Shown here: positions 24,001 through 33,959 of the stretch, in pieces
Position numbering within the stretch: the first letter of the stretch is position 1
Layout of the letters: every line of letters begins with the position of its first letter
Assembly: GCF_030272615.1 (NCBI RefSeq)
Contig: NC_081405.1
Location: 651,138,420-651,202,419, forward strand
Source: Cryptomeria japonica
Lineage: Eukaryota > Streptophyta > Pinopsida > Cupressales > Cupressaceae
Direction of reading: 5' to 3'
Length of the DNA: 64,000 nucleotides
Program-made: the position numbers and the translations under genes
Notes under the pieces: model-generated
The model's database searches: none
What the model was told of the DNA's origin: nothing
The model's input: only the letters and a program-made list of their open reading frames with translations

Positions 24001-25134
24001 TATTTGTATGGCCTCAAACAAAGTCCTAGGATGTGGTACCGGAAATTTGATACATATGTGTTGAGTTTGGGATTTGAATGTTCTAAATCAGATCACTGTG
24101 TTTATTATAAATCTGATGGTGATCATTTCTTATTCATTGCATTGTATGTTGATGATATGTTATTCATTGGTAAAGGGAAAGGTATGATTTCAAAACTGAA
24201 GTCTCAGCTCGCTGCTAAATTTGAAATGAAAGATCTTGGTGCAGCAAAGCACATTCTTGGGATGGAAATTAGAAGAGATAGGGTGAACAGAAAGCTATGG
24301 CTAGGCCAGAGTAAGTATGTGAATTCAGTGCTACAGAGGTTCAACATGCAGAATTGTAGACCATTGAGTGTTCCTTTTACAGTTGGAACGAAACTATCTA
24401 TTTCAGATTGTCCTACATCCCCATTGGAGATGGAAGACATGAGCAGAGTGCCTTACCAGAGTGCGGTTGGAAGCTTGATGTATGCTATGGTCTGTACTAG
24501 ACCAGACATTGCCCAAGCAGTGGGAGTACTTTCTAGATATATGTCTAATCCTGGTAGAGTTCATTGGGATGTAGTCAAAAGAGTCTTTAGATATTTGAAG
24601 GGTACTTCAGAGTATTCTTTGTGTTATCATGGTAATTCAGTTGGAGACATGACTTCCCTTGATATCCATGGTTATGTGGATTCAGATTGGGCAGGTGATA
24701 CTGATAGCAGAAGATCCACCAGTGCTTATGTGTTTACTTTGTTTGGTGGTGCAATTAGTTGGATGAGTAAGCGATAGGCTGTGGTTGCTTTATCCACTAC
24801 TAAAGCAGAGTATATGGTAGCTACTCATGCTTGTAAAGAGGCCATTTGGCTTAAGAGACTGTGTTCAGATATTGGAATAAAACAAGGTACAGTGACAGTT
24901 TACTGTGACAGTCAGAGTGCAATTAGCCTAGCTAAGAACCCGACATTTCATGCCCGGACCAAACATATTGATGTTCAGTATCATTTTGTTAGAGATATGG
25001 TCGAAGATGGTAGGGTGAAGCTGGTTAAGGTGGAAACTTTGATGAATGTTGTAGATGCTTTAACTAAGGCTATGAGCACAGAGAAGTTCAGATGGTGTTC
25101 AGAGTCTATGGGCCTTATGGCCCCTAGCAATTGA
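21082..25134 (+). pseudogene. gag-pol: Copia B gag-pol polyprotein, four premature stops
   Basis: One frame of 1351 codons starts at the ATG 21082 (MASSSGRIEVEKFNGSNF) and shows no frameshift. Order: UBN2 Gag, zinc knuckle CWNCGKPGHIRKDC (about residue 232), a run of 10-11 Lys, protease WLIDSGASFHMTSN, GAG-pre-integrase LWHQRLGHIG, integrase with HSDVFGP and RTDNGGEF, reverse transcriptase with YVDDMLF, and RNase H with DSDWAGD and VYCDSQSA. Stops interrupt at 21256 (TGA), 21436 (TGA), 23323 (TAG) and 24775 (TAG). By comparison with family consensus they look like Trp or Arg/Gln codons changed by one transition. The integrase Glu motif reads GVAKRMNR instead of GVAERMNR, and the RNase H motif reads STTKAEY instead of STTEAEY. 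Any protein would lack two active-site residues even if the stops were read through. Confidence 0.95.
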
Positions 25135-25178
25135 TTCATTGTGTTGACATTCCCTTCCGCTCCTGCAAGGTGTTCGAC

Positions 25179-25190
25179 AAGTGGGAGATT
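25179..25190 (+). other. Copia B polypurine tract
   Basis: AAGTGGGAGATT lies directly before the 3' LTR start at 25191, the expected plus-strand priming position. Confidence 0.8.
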
Positions 25191-26084
25191 TGTTGGGAAA
25201 AATGGTGTCTCAACCTTGCATTTATGCGAGGTTACTATTTATAGTAAGTTTTCATTTGAGCACGAAATGGTGCGAAACTCTCCCTGAAGCTTCTGGTTGG
25301 CTAGATAAGCATTCCGGTAAAGTTGCGTCGCAAGGTCACAGCTAGTTTTGAAGATATTAAAGTTTTCGTCTTGGAGGGGTGCGATAAAATGTTTAAACTT
25401 AATTTTGGGGGCTTTAGAGGCTCTGAAACGCCCTGCAAAGTGGCCATAACTGGCGCAGTGGGTTACGAGGTGATAGAGCACTTCGCGAGCTTTCCGACGC
25501 TTCAAACGGTTCGTCAATCGGACACCCGGTTCTCAAGTTATGGCCTCCGAAAGTTTGTACTCCTCAAATAGGAAAAATAATTTGTATCAGATACATAAAT
25601 GAGCTGTAAAAGGGAGCGACACATGTTGATGTGTGCTTTAACATGTCATAGGGCATCTAGAAGGGAGATAAGGTCGGCTACACCTTATTGGGTGGTTTTA
25701 GCCCATGGTTTTGTAATACCGTTTGATGGTTTCTTGTATTGTATCTCCTATTTATGAGGTGTGTGAGATAGAGGTTGTGTGTAAGAGTCTTATGGCTATT
25801 GAGTTGCCTCTGAATCTCTGATTAGTGGTACTCCTGCGAAGAGCTTTCTCTGCAAGTATGTTGTAATCTGTTTTTGATTGCTGAATAAAATATTGAGCTG
25901 CTTTTGGAGTGTGGGGTTTTTCTCCCGAAAGGGTTTTCCCCACGTAAATCACTGTGTTGTGGTATGAATGCTATTATATCTATTTCTATTTTCTGTAACT
26001 ATTGTAACGATCTGAAAAAGTTTTGCATTACCCTCCTCTCAAGGTTAGTGTAGGAAGTTGTTTCCGCTACTTAACTTCCTTACA
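25191..26084 (+). repeat. Copia B 3' LTR
   Basis: Ends TTCCTTACA and is followed by the TSD copy CATGT. A minus-strand frame of 92 codons within it (25239-25517) is also present in shortened form in the 5' LTR. It is most simply an antisense shadow kept by the LTRs being recent copies. Confidence 0.97.
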
Positions 26085-26427
26085 CATGTCATGTTGATCT
26101 AGAATAGATGTGCCTACTGGTGCATAACCTGGACTTATTTGCCGGTAACAACAAATATGCAAACCCGAATAAACAAATAACCAAATCGCTAAAACCAAGT
26201 GATCAAATAATGTCTTCGACATAACCAAGTAGTCTCCAAGTCATTCCAAGTGCCGGTGAACAATATAGCCTGTCGGTGAACCAAATACTGGTGATTGTGC
26301 ATAAGTCTCTGACTTGCCGGTGAACATAACCAAAGATCTCTAAGTGATGATAAGTGTTGACAAGTGATGATAGGTGTTGACATCAATGACAAAATCATAT
26401 CAACATGTCCAAAATACCAACAATATA

Positions 26428-26774
26428 GACCAAAACTTACTAAGAAACCTTTTGTCCCTATCTGAAATAATGCTATTCGACAGGCCAAAATGAACCCAAA
26501 TATGTTCAAAGGAAAGCTTTGTAGTGTCCTCTGCAAAAATTATCTTTTTACAAGGCAATATTACTTCCATTTTTGAGAACCTATCTACTAAAACATACAC
26601 ATAATCATGGCTTCTTTTGGTGGAAGGAAGACCAAACATAAAGTCCATAGAAACTAAATGCCAAGGTTTTTGAGGAACAGGAAGTGGTGAATATAGACCA
26701 AGTTTACGATTGGCGGGCTTAGAAATAGCACATGCAATACAAGCTTGAATATATGAAATGACATCACTTATCAA
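26428..26774 (-). pseudogene. Gypsy C integrase, proximal core
   Basis: The frame encodes the start of the catalytic core: PWHLVSMDFMFGLPST with the first Asp, DYVYVLVDRFSKM, and SNSIISDRDKRFLSKFW with the second Asp. It runs into the Copia A insertion right after the second motif. The frame then resumes, in phase, at 16896 downward. The zinc-binding N-terminal domain lies in the preceding piece. Confidence 0.92.
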
Positions 26775-26795
26775 CTTTCGCCAATAAATATATCT

Positions 26796-27502
26796 CTAAA
26801 GTATAGCAATAGTCTTACCTATTCCAAAATGACCAGCAACCTTACTATAGTGAGCTTCCCATATCAACTTTTTGTGTTCTGCATTGGGCACACAGAATTG
26901 ACCAAGGTGACAAAGCATTCCAACCTGCAAATAGAAGTCACTCACTTGATTTCCCTTCACCAACTGATTATAAACATCTGCAAACTCAACATCATTCTCA
27001 TACAAGTATGCCCAGGTTTCAGTTTGATGACCACATGAGTCCAATACCATACTTATAGTTGTGATCGAAGGCCTGCTCAAACATTCTGCTACTTTGTTAG
27101 TGCTTCCCTTCTTGTGGTGAATATTGACATGAAATTGTTGAAGATAGGCTGACCATCTTTGGTGTCGATCATTTTGCAACTTTCCTTGTGTTTGCAAAAA
27201 TTGAAGAGGTTTGTGGTCTATGTGGATGATAGTCTCCTTACCCAAAATATAATGTTTCCATTGCTTACAATCTTGAACAATAGCATACAATTCCTTGTCG
27301 TAAGTGGGATACCGACACACTGTATTAGAAAAAGTTTCACTATGATATGAAATTGGGTGACCATGCTACATGAGGACTGCTCCTAGGGCATATTCTAATG
27401 CATCAATTTTTATTTCAAATGACTGTTGTAGGTCAGAAAGAGATTAAACTGGTGCAGAACATAACCTATGTTTTAACTCCTTGAATGCTTCTTGTTGAGA
27501 AC
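26796..27502 (-). pseudogene. Gypsy C RNase H and integrase zinc domain
   Basis: From 27320 downward the frame shows YPTYDKELYAIVQDCKQWKHY and HIDHKPLQFLQTQGKL, typical of gypsy RNase H, then NKVAECLSRP and a linker to VAGHFGIGKTIAIL, the His-containing start of the integrase HHCC domain. The part from 27502 to 27321 is open only in short pieces, with stops. Confidence 0.85.
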
Positions 27503-28666
27503 CTATCCATTTAAAATTTGCTTGTGTTCCCCATGCAATGATTGATTTAAAGGCCAAGACAAATGGGAAAATCGTAACACAAATCTACGATAAAATTTTG
27601 CCAACCCAAGGAAACTTCGTAACTCTGTGATATTTCTAGGGGATGGCCAGTCCTTAATCACTTGTATCTTGTTAGGATCAACATGGACACCCTCACTATC
27701 AATAACATACCCTAAGTATCTAATACTATGCATACCAAAGGAGCACTTATCTTTGTTTGCATAAAGCTCGTGATCTTGTAAAGTTGAGAGAACTTTTTCC
27801 ACATGATGCAAATGTTCCTCCCAATTTTTGCTGAAGATGAGTATGTCATCCAAATATACCACCACAAAGGAATCAATGAATGGTCTAAGTACATCATTCA
27901 TCATTCTCATGAATGTTGTAGGAGCATTTGTTAGACTGAAAGGCATCACTAGCCACTCAAACAATCCCTCTTTAGATTTGAAAGTTGTCTTCCATACATA
28001 GGATGAATCAATTGGTACTTGAGGGTATCCCAATTTCAAATCAATTTTTGTGAAGAATCAGGGCCCTCTAAGCTGGTCCAAAAGGTCATCTATTTGGGGA
28101 AGTGGATACCTATTTTTGACTGTAATTTTGTCCAAAGCCCTATAGTTAATACAAAGTCTCCAAGTTCCATCCTTTTTCTTTGTTAGAACAATGGGATTGC
28201 CATAGGGTGATGCACTTGGATGAATATGTCCCTTCTCAATCAATTCTTGTATTTGCCTCTTAATTTCATTATTTTCTAATACTATTCTATGGTAGACTGG
28301 TTCATTAGGAAATGGAGATCCTGGTATCAAATCAATAGTGTGTCTCACACAGCAGTGTGAAGGTACCCCAATTGGTAACTTAAACTGATTCTCATATTTT
28401 ATCAAAATTTGATCCATTGATCTTATATGTGGTGTTGTGGTGTTTGTGATGGCATGGGAATTATATACTAATTTCCTTTCTTCTTCAGGATGAATCATCA
28501 ATAATATGAATGTTCCTGTTCTAGCAATCAACCTCCTACATTGCTTAGCACTAATCAAAGATGCAAAGTGTGCAAGGCTTACCTCTGGTATCTGATATTT
28601 CTGCTCACCCAATTTGATTGTCACACTGCAAGGTCTGGACTCATAAACACCATGGCGTTGGTACAT
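27503..28666 (-). pseudogene. Gypsy C reverse transcriptase
   Basis: Two frames joined by a stop near 28040-28057 give a complete reverse transcriptase. The first holds [20 protein letters not shown] and [14 protein letters not shown]. The second holds [31 protein letters not shown] with the YLDD active site, [15 protein letters not shown] and [11 protein letters not shown]. The active-site Asp pair is kept. Upstream residues such as [10 protein letters not shown] link to the protease region. Confidence 0.92.
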
Positions 28667-28930
28667 GTATGATTATCCCAACAAAACATCACAAACATAT
28701 AGAGGAGCTACATCACAGATTACCTCATCTTTGAAAGGATTTTTAGAGTATGAAAGGCGATATTCTTGGTGCACTTGAATATCTCTCCCTTGACTTACCC
28801 ATCCCATTGAGTAGGGCTATGGGTGTGTTGTTGCTTTCAGATTCAATCTCTTCACAGTCTCCACTGATATTAGGTTCTTCTGACTTCCACTATCAACAAT
28901 AAAGTGCAGGGATTTTCCTCCGACCCACAT
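28667..28930 (-). pseudogene. Gypsy C aspartic protease region
   Basis: Read on the minus strand near 28900, the sequence encodes LHFIVDSGSQKNLIS, a retroviral-type protease active site with DSG intact. Stops follow further on (for example before a [11 protein letters not shown]-like segment that leads into the reverse transcriptase). Confidence 0.75.
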
Positions 28931-28945
28931 TTGTGAATGGAACAA

Positions 28946-29957
28946 TCATTCTTCATCCTCCCAAGGGAATATTTTTGTAGTAGCTACTATTTCATATGGA
29001 TCAACCTCAATGACCTGTTCATGATTTTCTTCTATACAAGATTCTTCCACCTTAGATTCTACCTTGTCCTCATGTGTCTCCATTATTAAACTTTTTATAG
29101 TCCTGCAGTCTTTTGTGTTATGGGAGGGACTTTTATGTAATTCACACCACATACCAATCTCTTGTGCCTTTTTTAGAGGTGAATTGGGAGAATATTCCTT
29201 GGAAGTTTGTTTCCCTGCAGTTTTGCCAACTTCACCCTTCCATTTGTTGTTTGCGAAGTTTTCCCTCCTTCCTTTTTGTTCGAATTTCTCCTCAATTTTT
29301 GTAGCAAATTTATATGCACTAGGTAAAATCTCTATGTTCAGGAATTCTATTTCGGTTTGGATATACCTATGGAGATCGCTTTGATATTTTAGAACTCAGT
29401 TCTTCTCGCAATATTTGATGCCAAGTTTTGTTGATAAAGCATGAAACATATTAGTATATTCCTGATCACTTTGGTCCTTTTTTTGTCGAAGCAATTGCCA
29501 CTGCATATATTTATGTTCATATGTATCTACATGAAACTATTCTTCCTTTATGTACTCCATGAATTCTCCCCATGTGGGTTTTTGATCAAAAATAAAAGTA
29601 ATGCTAGTTTCTATTGCCTTGGATGCTAACTTCGCTTCCCATGAATATTTCACATGATTTTCAGCTTTGAGAAGAGAGAAGATAATTTTCTCTTCATCTG
29701 AGAACTAGTTGACAAAGAAATACTTCTCCAATTTTGAAACCCAATCATCAACAACATCTACATCAATATTTCCTTGAAACGTGGGTATATCAAAATTCAC
29801 TTGCACCTTGAATGGTATATACCCCGTCAATGGTGGGTTTACTTGTGCCACATGACTTTACTGCATTTTCTTGAACTGCTCCATCATTTCTTCATGTTTT
29901 TTTTAATGCATCTGCAACCAACGCTTTAATGTCATCGTCAGTCTGCAACTTATCCAT
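28946..29957 (-). pseudogene. gag: Gypsy C Gag
   Basis: An ATG at 29957 opens MDKLQTDDDIKALVADALKK. With several stops the frame continues through a Retrotrans_gag-like section (FDIPTFQGNIDVDVVDDWVS, KPTWGEFMEYIKEE) to WCELHKSPSHNTKDCRTIKSL near 29150, the Cys/His motif that follows gag in this type of gypsy element. The last 68 codons are open. Matrix and capsid functions are inferred from the family. Confidence 0.82.
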
Positions 29958-30056
29958 ATGCGATCATGTGCGTCTCAAAGGAAGGTAGTTTGAAATATTT
30001 CTTATTTCCAACACTAATATTTGATATGTTGATTGCATGCAATATGATATATATGA

Positions 30057-30077
30057 GTGACCTCACTTTGATACCAC
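30057..30077 (-). other. Gypsy C primer-binding site (degenerate)
   Basis: On the minus strand TGGTATCAAAGTGAGGTC lies beside the 5' LTR edge. The first 8 bases match the initiator-Met site; the rest differ (AAAG in place of GAGC), so either the site has decayed or the priming tRNA differs. Confidence 0.65.
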
Positions 30078-30384
30078 TGATCCGAATTATGGATTCGGAT
30101 GACAATACCTAAGTGAGAACCTGTGGTATTGTAGGTTTGCTTACACAAACAAGGTAAACACAGAACTGAAGCAAGCCAAAAAAAAGTAGTCCATTCTATT
30201 AAAAAAAAATCCAACTAATTACAATTCATGAGATTCCAAGAGTCACCAAAAGCCCCTTGAGAATAAAAGCTCAACAATCATATTTGTTTATTACATAATA
30301 AAATAAAAAACTACGAAATTTTCAAAAAAAAAAAAAAAACATTAGAAAATATTTTTTTTGATATTTTAAAATTGTTTTTGATCA
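30078..30384 (-). repeat. Gypsy C 5' LTR
   Basis: 307 bp, starting TGATCC and ending TGATCA on the plus strand, with a 16-17-A run near 30325. Short LTRs of this size are common in chromovirus-type gypsy elements. Confidence 0.92.
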
Positions 30385-30733
30385 AGGATATACCTCATAT
30401 CTGCAATGACTAATAATTATGCTTTGCTTCTTGAATGTAATCACATATGTTGTATTAAATGGCATGCATATGACAAAACCCTAATCACACACACATGCTT
30501 GCATATGAAAGATGTAATGATGCTCCACAATTGATGAATGAAGAATGTAGCCTTGAAGACCTCTAGAGATGCTTGATGATTATAATTTCACCCTTGTTTC
30601 ATGTATCTTGTATATGAAAATGAGAGGGGAAAGCCTCCATATATAATTGGTTGTTGAAAATCTTGCTAATTTTTTAGCACAGGCCTACATGAAGAGAGAT
30701 TTCCTGCTCAAATTTGATAATGCAAGAGGGATT

Positions 30734-31858
30734 TGTTGGTATTATGGATGACTTCATCATGTGTTGCATTGGTTTCATCATTGATGTCAACACTTATCCT
30801 CTTGGAGGTCTACATTATTGATTTAGCACTATGGTTATATTGGTTTATTGTTGAACCGACACTTTGTGTTCACCGACATGGATATTGACTTATGCACACA
30901 CACCAGTATATGTTCACCAGCAAGTTATATTGCTCACTGGCAGTGACGATAACTTGTTATCATCTGGAGATCATTTGGTTATGTCTAAGACATGGATTGG
31001 AAGTTTGGATTTGGTGTTTTTCTTATTGGGTTGACAGATTCGCCTTTACCGGCAAATAGGTCTAGATTATGGACCGGTACATGATATCTATTTCAAATCA
31101 GCATGACACATTTTGGAAATGGTTTATTGATTGGATAATGTGGTAAATGTATTGAGATGACATATTGTGTCACATCAAGACTTATTTTTAATTGATTTTA
31201 TTGTAATATCTTTAGTGAGCCGACCTCATGTATAGGTCTTAGGTTTTTTATATATGATTGTAAGATCTTATTGAAGATCGATCATGATAGGTGTGTGGGA
31301 ATATTGAAGAGCGAAAATAAACAGGTCCTTGTGTGAATCATGCAGACATTATCTGAAGGTCGAAGGAAGGTGTTTAACACTCATGTTCAGAGCTTAAACT
31401 GGTACTGAATCCAACATTGCAGATGCTATTCTGAAGCAGTACATTGTTATTGGATTTAACCATCCAATTGTACTCAGTGTGACTCCTATTTTTTGATTGA
31501 GTAGTGAGCTCTAGGCGGTTGGCATTTTTGCATGTGCAGACCCCATTTGTATACACTTACTATTTGCAGTAGTATCATCTGATTGTGGGTATGGTTTCCC
31601 ACCGTGGTTTTTCCCCTTACCGGGTTTCCACGTCAAAATCTTTGTGTCATGTGTTGTGAATGTTGTCTCTCTTTCCATTTCATGCAATAAGTTACATTGG
31701 TACTGCTTTAACTATTAATTTGTTTTACCGGCATATAAGTTTGGTTTACCAACACTAAGTTTAAGTTGGGATAATTTACATTTGGATTATAATTTATTGA
31801 CAACTGGTTTACAACTGATTCACCCCCCCCTCTCAGTTGTCCTTCCCAGATTCTAACA
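30734..31858 (+). mobile_element. Copia solo LTR (Copia A/C family)
   Basis: It starts TGTTGGTATTATGG and ends CTCAGTTGTCC then CTAACA, about 1125 bp, with the family landmarks TCATTGATGTCAACACTT, TTTACCGGCAAATAGG and the C-tract hairpin at 31810-31841. Flanks are GGATT (30729-30733) and TGATT (31859-31863), a 4/5 TSD. N1-LTR sequence continues on both sides. No internal sequence is present. Confidence 0.85.
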
Positions 31859-32116
31859 TGATTCAAAATGGGGCCCAAATAAGGAGGACCAAAGTGTGGC
31901 GCCCTAGTCCCACTGAGGACCAAGGCACCACACCTCAAGGTCCTACCCTATTTTAATGCTAAACCAAGGGGCCATGAAGTGTGTAAAATGAAAATAAGAC
32001 CATATTTGCATGATGCGAGCATAATCAAGTCTTAATTAAGTATTGGGACATGAACACTAAGGTGAGGGCCCAAAATGTGGACTAAATTGTAAGGGAGTAC
32101 AATTTAGGATGCTACA

Positions 32117-32493
32117 AGTTTAAATATGAATAAAAATTTATTTATTTATTTATTTATTATGATGTTTAATTATATTAATATGTGGAAAGGGATGGGAAGC
32201 TTGTAGAAGTTGTACACACTGGAAATTGGTTTGGAGATAATTGATTAAATACGAAGTTATTTAATTAATTGAAGTATTTTATTCCTCTACTATATAAATA
32301 TATTTAATAATTTATTTACATAGTTCATTATTTATAATCCCTCTCACCTTAATTCATTTCATCCATTTTCCTAATTAAATAGACAAATTTAATCAATTTG
32401 TTCATTTAATTATTCATCACCGTAAAATTTAAATTTTTAATTGAAATTTGGACACGTGTCCTAACCATTAACCACCATCTATCCCAACCCATT
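32117..32493. other. AT-rich spacer
   Basis: Very AT-rich, with a (TTTA)n run at about 32136-32160. No gene or element end was recognised between the N1 solo LTR and N2. Confidence 0.6.
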
Positions 32494-32864
32494 TGTAGAC
32501 ACCTATTTTGATTAATTTAATTAATTAAATTTAACTATCCCAAATGCTCTTAAATTCAATGATTATGCATTTTTTAATTAATTAGTGTTCCCTCCTTCTA
32601 GCTAATTAATTTTGTTGATTATGCTATAGTCCTCCTTTAATTAATTAATTGACAATAATAAATCAATTAATTAATTAAATTTGATCCCTTCTATTAAATA
32701 AATGAAATGCTTAGTTTGACTATTTAATTAATTTTTTGTCCTTTCCTCTAAATATCCTTTATGAAATTAATTTAATTAATTAATTGTATTTCCCCACATG
32801 CCTCCTAACTTTAACTCTCATCTAACTCTTCCTCTAACTTAACCCATTAATTAACCTTGGGTTT

Positions 32865-33118
32865 TAGTCATCATTTTATTTCTTCCAACTACTTTCCCAC
32901 CCCATATGTGTGTATTCCTAAATATCCTAATATTTGGAAATATCTTAATATCTGGAAATGAATCATTTTATTCTTTCCAACCTCCTTTTTACTCCATATC
33001 TGTGTATTCCTAAATATCCTGATATTTGGAAATATCTTAATATTTGGAAATGAATCCTTTTATTTTTTCCAACCTACTTTCCCACCCCATATGTGTGTAT
33101 TCCTAAATATTCTAAGCC
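32865..33118 (+). repeat. 92-bp tandem repeat in N2 LTR
   Basis: TGTGTATTCCTAAATAT occurs at 32909, 33001 and 33094 (periods 92 and 93). Each is followed by two TATTTGGAAA-like motifs and TCTTTCCAACC. The second LTR has the same array near 41926-42130, with a shortened middle unit. Confidence 0.85.
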
Positions 33119-33437
33119 ATCAAAATATCATGGAATTAATTAATTAAATTAATTATATTTCCTCACATGTCTCCTAACTTTAACCCTCATCCAATTCTTC
33201 CTTTAACTTAACTCATTAATTAACCTTGGGTTTTAGTCATCCTTTTATTATTTCTTCCAACTTCTTTCCCACTCCATATGTATGCACATTCCCGTAATAT
33301 CTCAAATTTCCTAAAATTTGGGGAAGTTTCCTAAAATTTGGGAAAATGTCCCAAATTTCTTCAAACATGGGAATATCATGATTTTCTAATCTCTTTTAGA
33401 ATAGAACCTTCCAATTTGGGTGTCTCATTTCCAAATG

Positions 33438-33463
33438 GACATGTGTCCTCGAGGACACATGTC
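33438..33463. promoter_or_regulatory. Perfect 26-bp palindrome in N2 U3
   Basis: GACATGTGTCCTC is followed directly by its exact reverse complement. Each arm contains an ACATGTG/CACATGT core, a type of E-box (CANNTG). A third GACATGTG copy lies at 33472-33479. The palindrome is about 50 bp upstream of a TATA-like box, so a dimeric transcription-factor site is a reasonable inference. In the 3' LTR (about 42451-42476) two changes break the symmetry. Confidence 0.7.
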
Positions 33464-33513
33464 ATTCCTTTGACATGTGTTATTCTCATGCCTCTCCATC
33501 TCTCATTCAAGCC

Positions 33514-33522
33514 TATTTAAAC
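33514..33522 (+). promoter_or_regulatory. TATA-like box in N2 5' LTR
   Basis: TATTTAAAC in the context AAGCCTATTTAAACCCC, conserved at 42527-42535. It would place the transcript start in the last 400 bp of the LTR. Confidence 0.5.
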
Positions 33523-33938
33523 CCCACATTTTCCTTAACAATCCATCCACTTTCACATTCTCATATCATTATAATGTCATTTTAGCTATCCACTTCCATT
33601 TTCATACCCTCATAATGCAAAAATGCTCACTCATCTTTTTACATAATCACATCCATTCAACATAGCATTTTGTATCACATCTTGCTTAGTTTTCATCTTT
33701 GCATTCCCTATCATGGAGCACAAATCGAGTATCTACCATATAGAAAGCACACATCAAATCAAGGGACAATCAAATTGAAGGAGGAATATGGAGTTTTCTT
33801 TTTAATTATTTTTTATCTTGTTTATCTACTTTTCTTTCTTCTTCAACATCCTATTCTTGAGTGTGGTTGAAATATGCGTCTGTTAATTATTTAGTTTATC
33901 TTCTCAATAGCTTACATTCACAATTTTCTACATACATT

Positions 33939-33959
33939 TCTGGCATGCTCGGTGGGACC
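33939..33959 (+). other. Primer-binding-site-like sequence of N2
   Basis: TCTGGCATGCTCGGTGGGAC follows the 5' LTR end. It resembles the GGCAnGCnCGGTGGGAC-type sequences next to LTRs in several plant gypsy lineages. The tRNA is not assigned here. Confidence 0.55.

Larger units (their letters stand above)
20064..26084 (+). mobile_element. Copia B: full-length, young Ty1/copia element
   Basis: Two 894-bp LTRs (20064-20957 and 25191-26084) differ at about 16 positions by eye. The TSD CATGT is perfect (20059-20063 and 26085-26089). Primer-binding site, one long gag-pol frame and polypurine tract are all in place. It belongs to a different copia family from A and C: its LTR starts TGTTGGGAAAAATGG and has no poly-C hairpin. 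Four in-frame stops and two catalytic Glu>Lys changes make it inactive. Confidence 0.97.
16902..26422 (-). mobile_element. Copia A: gag-only Ty1/copia derivative, hosting Copia B
   Basis: LTRs at 16902-17969 (1068 bp) and 19332-20063 plus 26090-26422 (1065 bp net) start TGTTAGGTCC and end CCAACA on the plus strand. The TSD ATATA is perfect (16897-16901 and 26423-26427). The 1.36-kb internal part has a primer-binding site, an intact gag frame and only the end of RNase H; the rest of pol is deleted. Copia B lies inside the 5' LTR. Same family as Copia C and the solo LTR at 30734-31858. Confidence 0.93.
19332..26422 (-). repeat. Copia A 5' LTR, split by Copia B
   Basis: The first piece is 19332-20063 and the second 26090-26422, with the TSD CATGT at the break. 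Net length is 1065 bp. It contains the U5 hairpin with a G/C tract at 19346-19380 and a TATAAATG-like motif in reverse orientation near 19918-19925. Confidence 0.9.
15718..30384 (-). mobile_element. Gypsy C: Ty3/gypsy element with short LTRs, hosting Copia A
   Basis: Direct repeats of 297 and 307 bp (15718-16014 and 30078-30384) bound gag, protease, reverse transcriptase, RNase H and integrase in gypsy order on the minus strand. The TSD AGGAT is perfect (15713-15717 and 30385-30389). Copia A sits inside the integrase gene and removes none of it. Without the insertion the element is about 5.1 kb. LTRs differ at about 7 percent of positions by eye. All coding sections carry stops. Confidence 0.92.
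15160..32116 (-). mobile_element. Solo LTR of the N1 family, split by later insertions
   Basis: Three pieces (15160-15717, about 30390-30733 and about 31864-32116) together form one N1-type LTR of roughly 1155 bp in reverse orientation, against 1197 and 1225 bp for the N1 LTRs. The left piece starts TGTAATGGTGAAAATTT and contains CCTACACATAG and AATAAATAATGGAAG. The middle piece has TATGACAAAACCCTAATC and ACACACACATGCTTGC. The right piece ends GGATGCTACA. Flanks are AGTTT at 15155-15159 and AGTTT at 32117-32121, a perfect 5-bp TSD. No internal element sequence remains, so it is a solo LTR. Confidence 0.8.
32494..33936 (+). repeat. N2 5' LTR
   Basis: 1443 bp, very rich in TTAATTAA. Contains a 92-bp tandem repeat, a perfect palindrome and a TATA-like box. 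It provides the empty site for the SINE (CTAGCTAATTAATTTTGTTG near 32598-32617). Confidence 0.92.
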
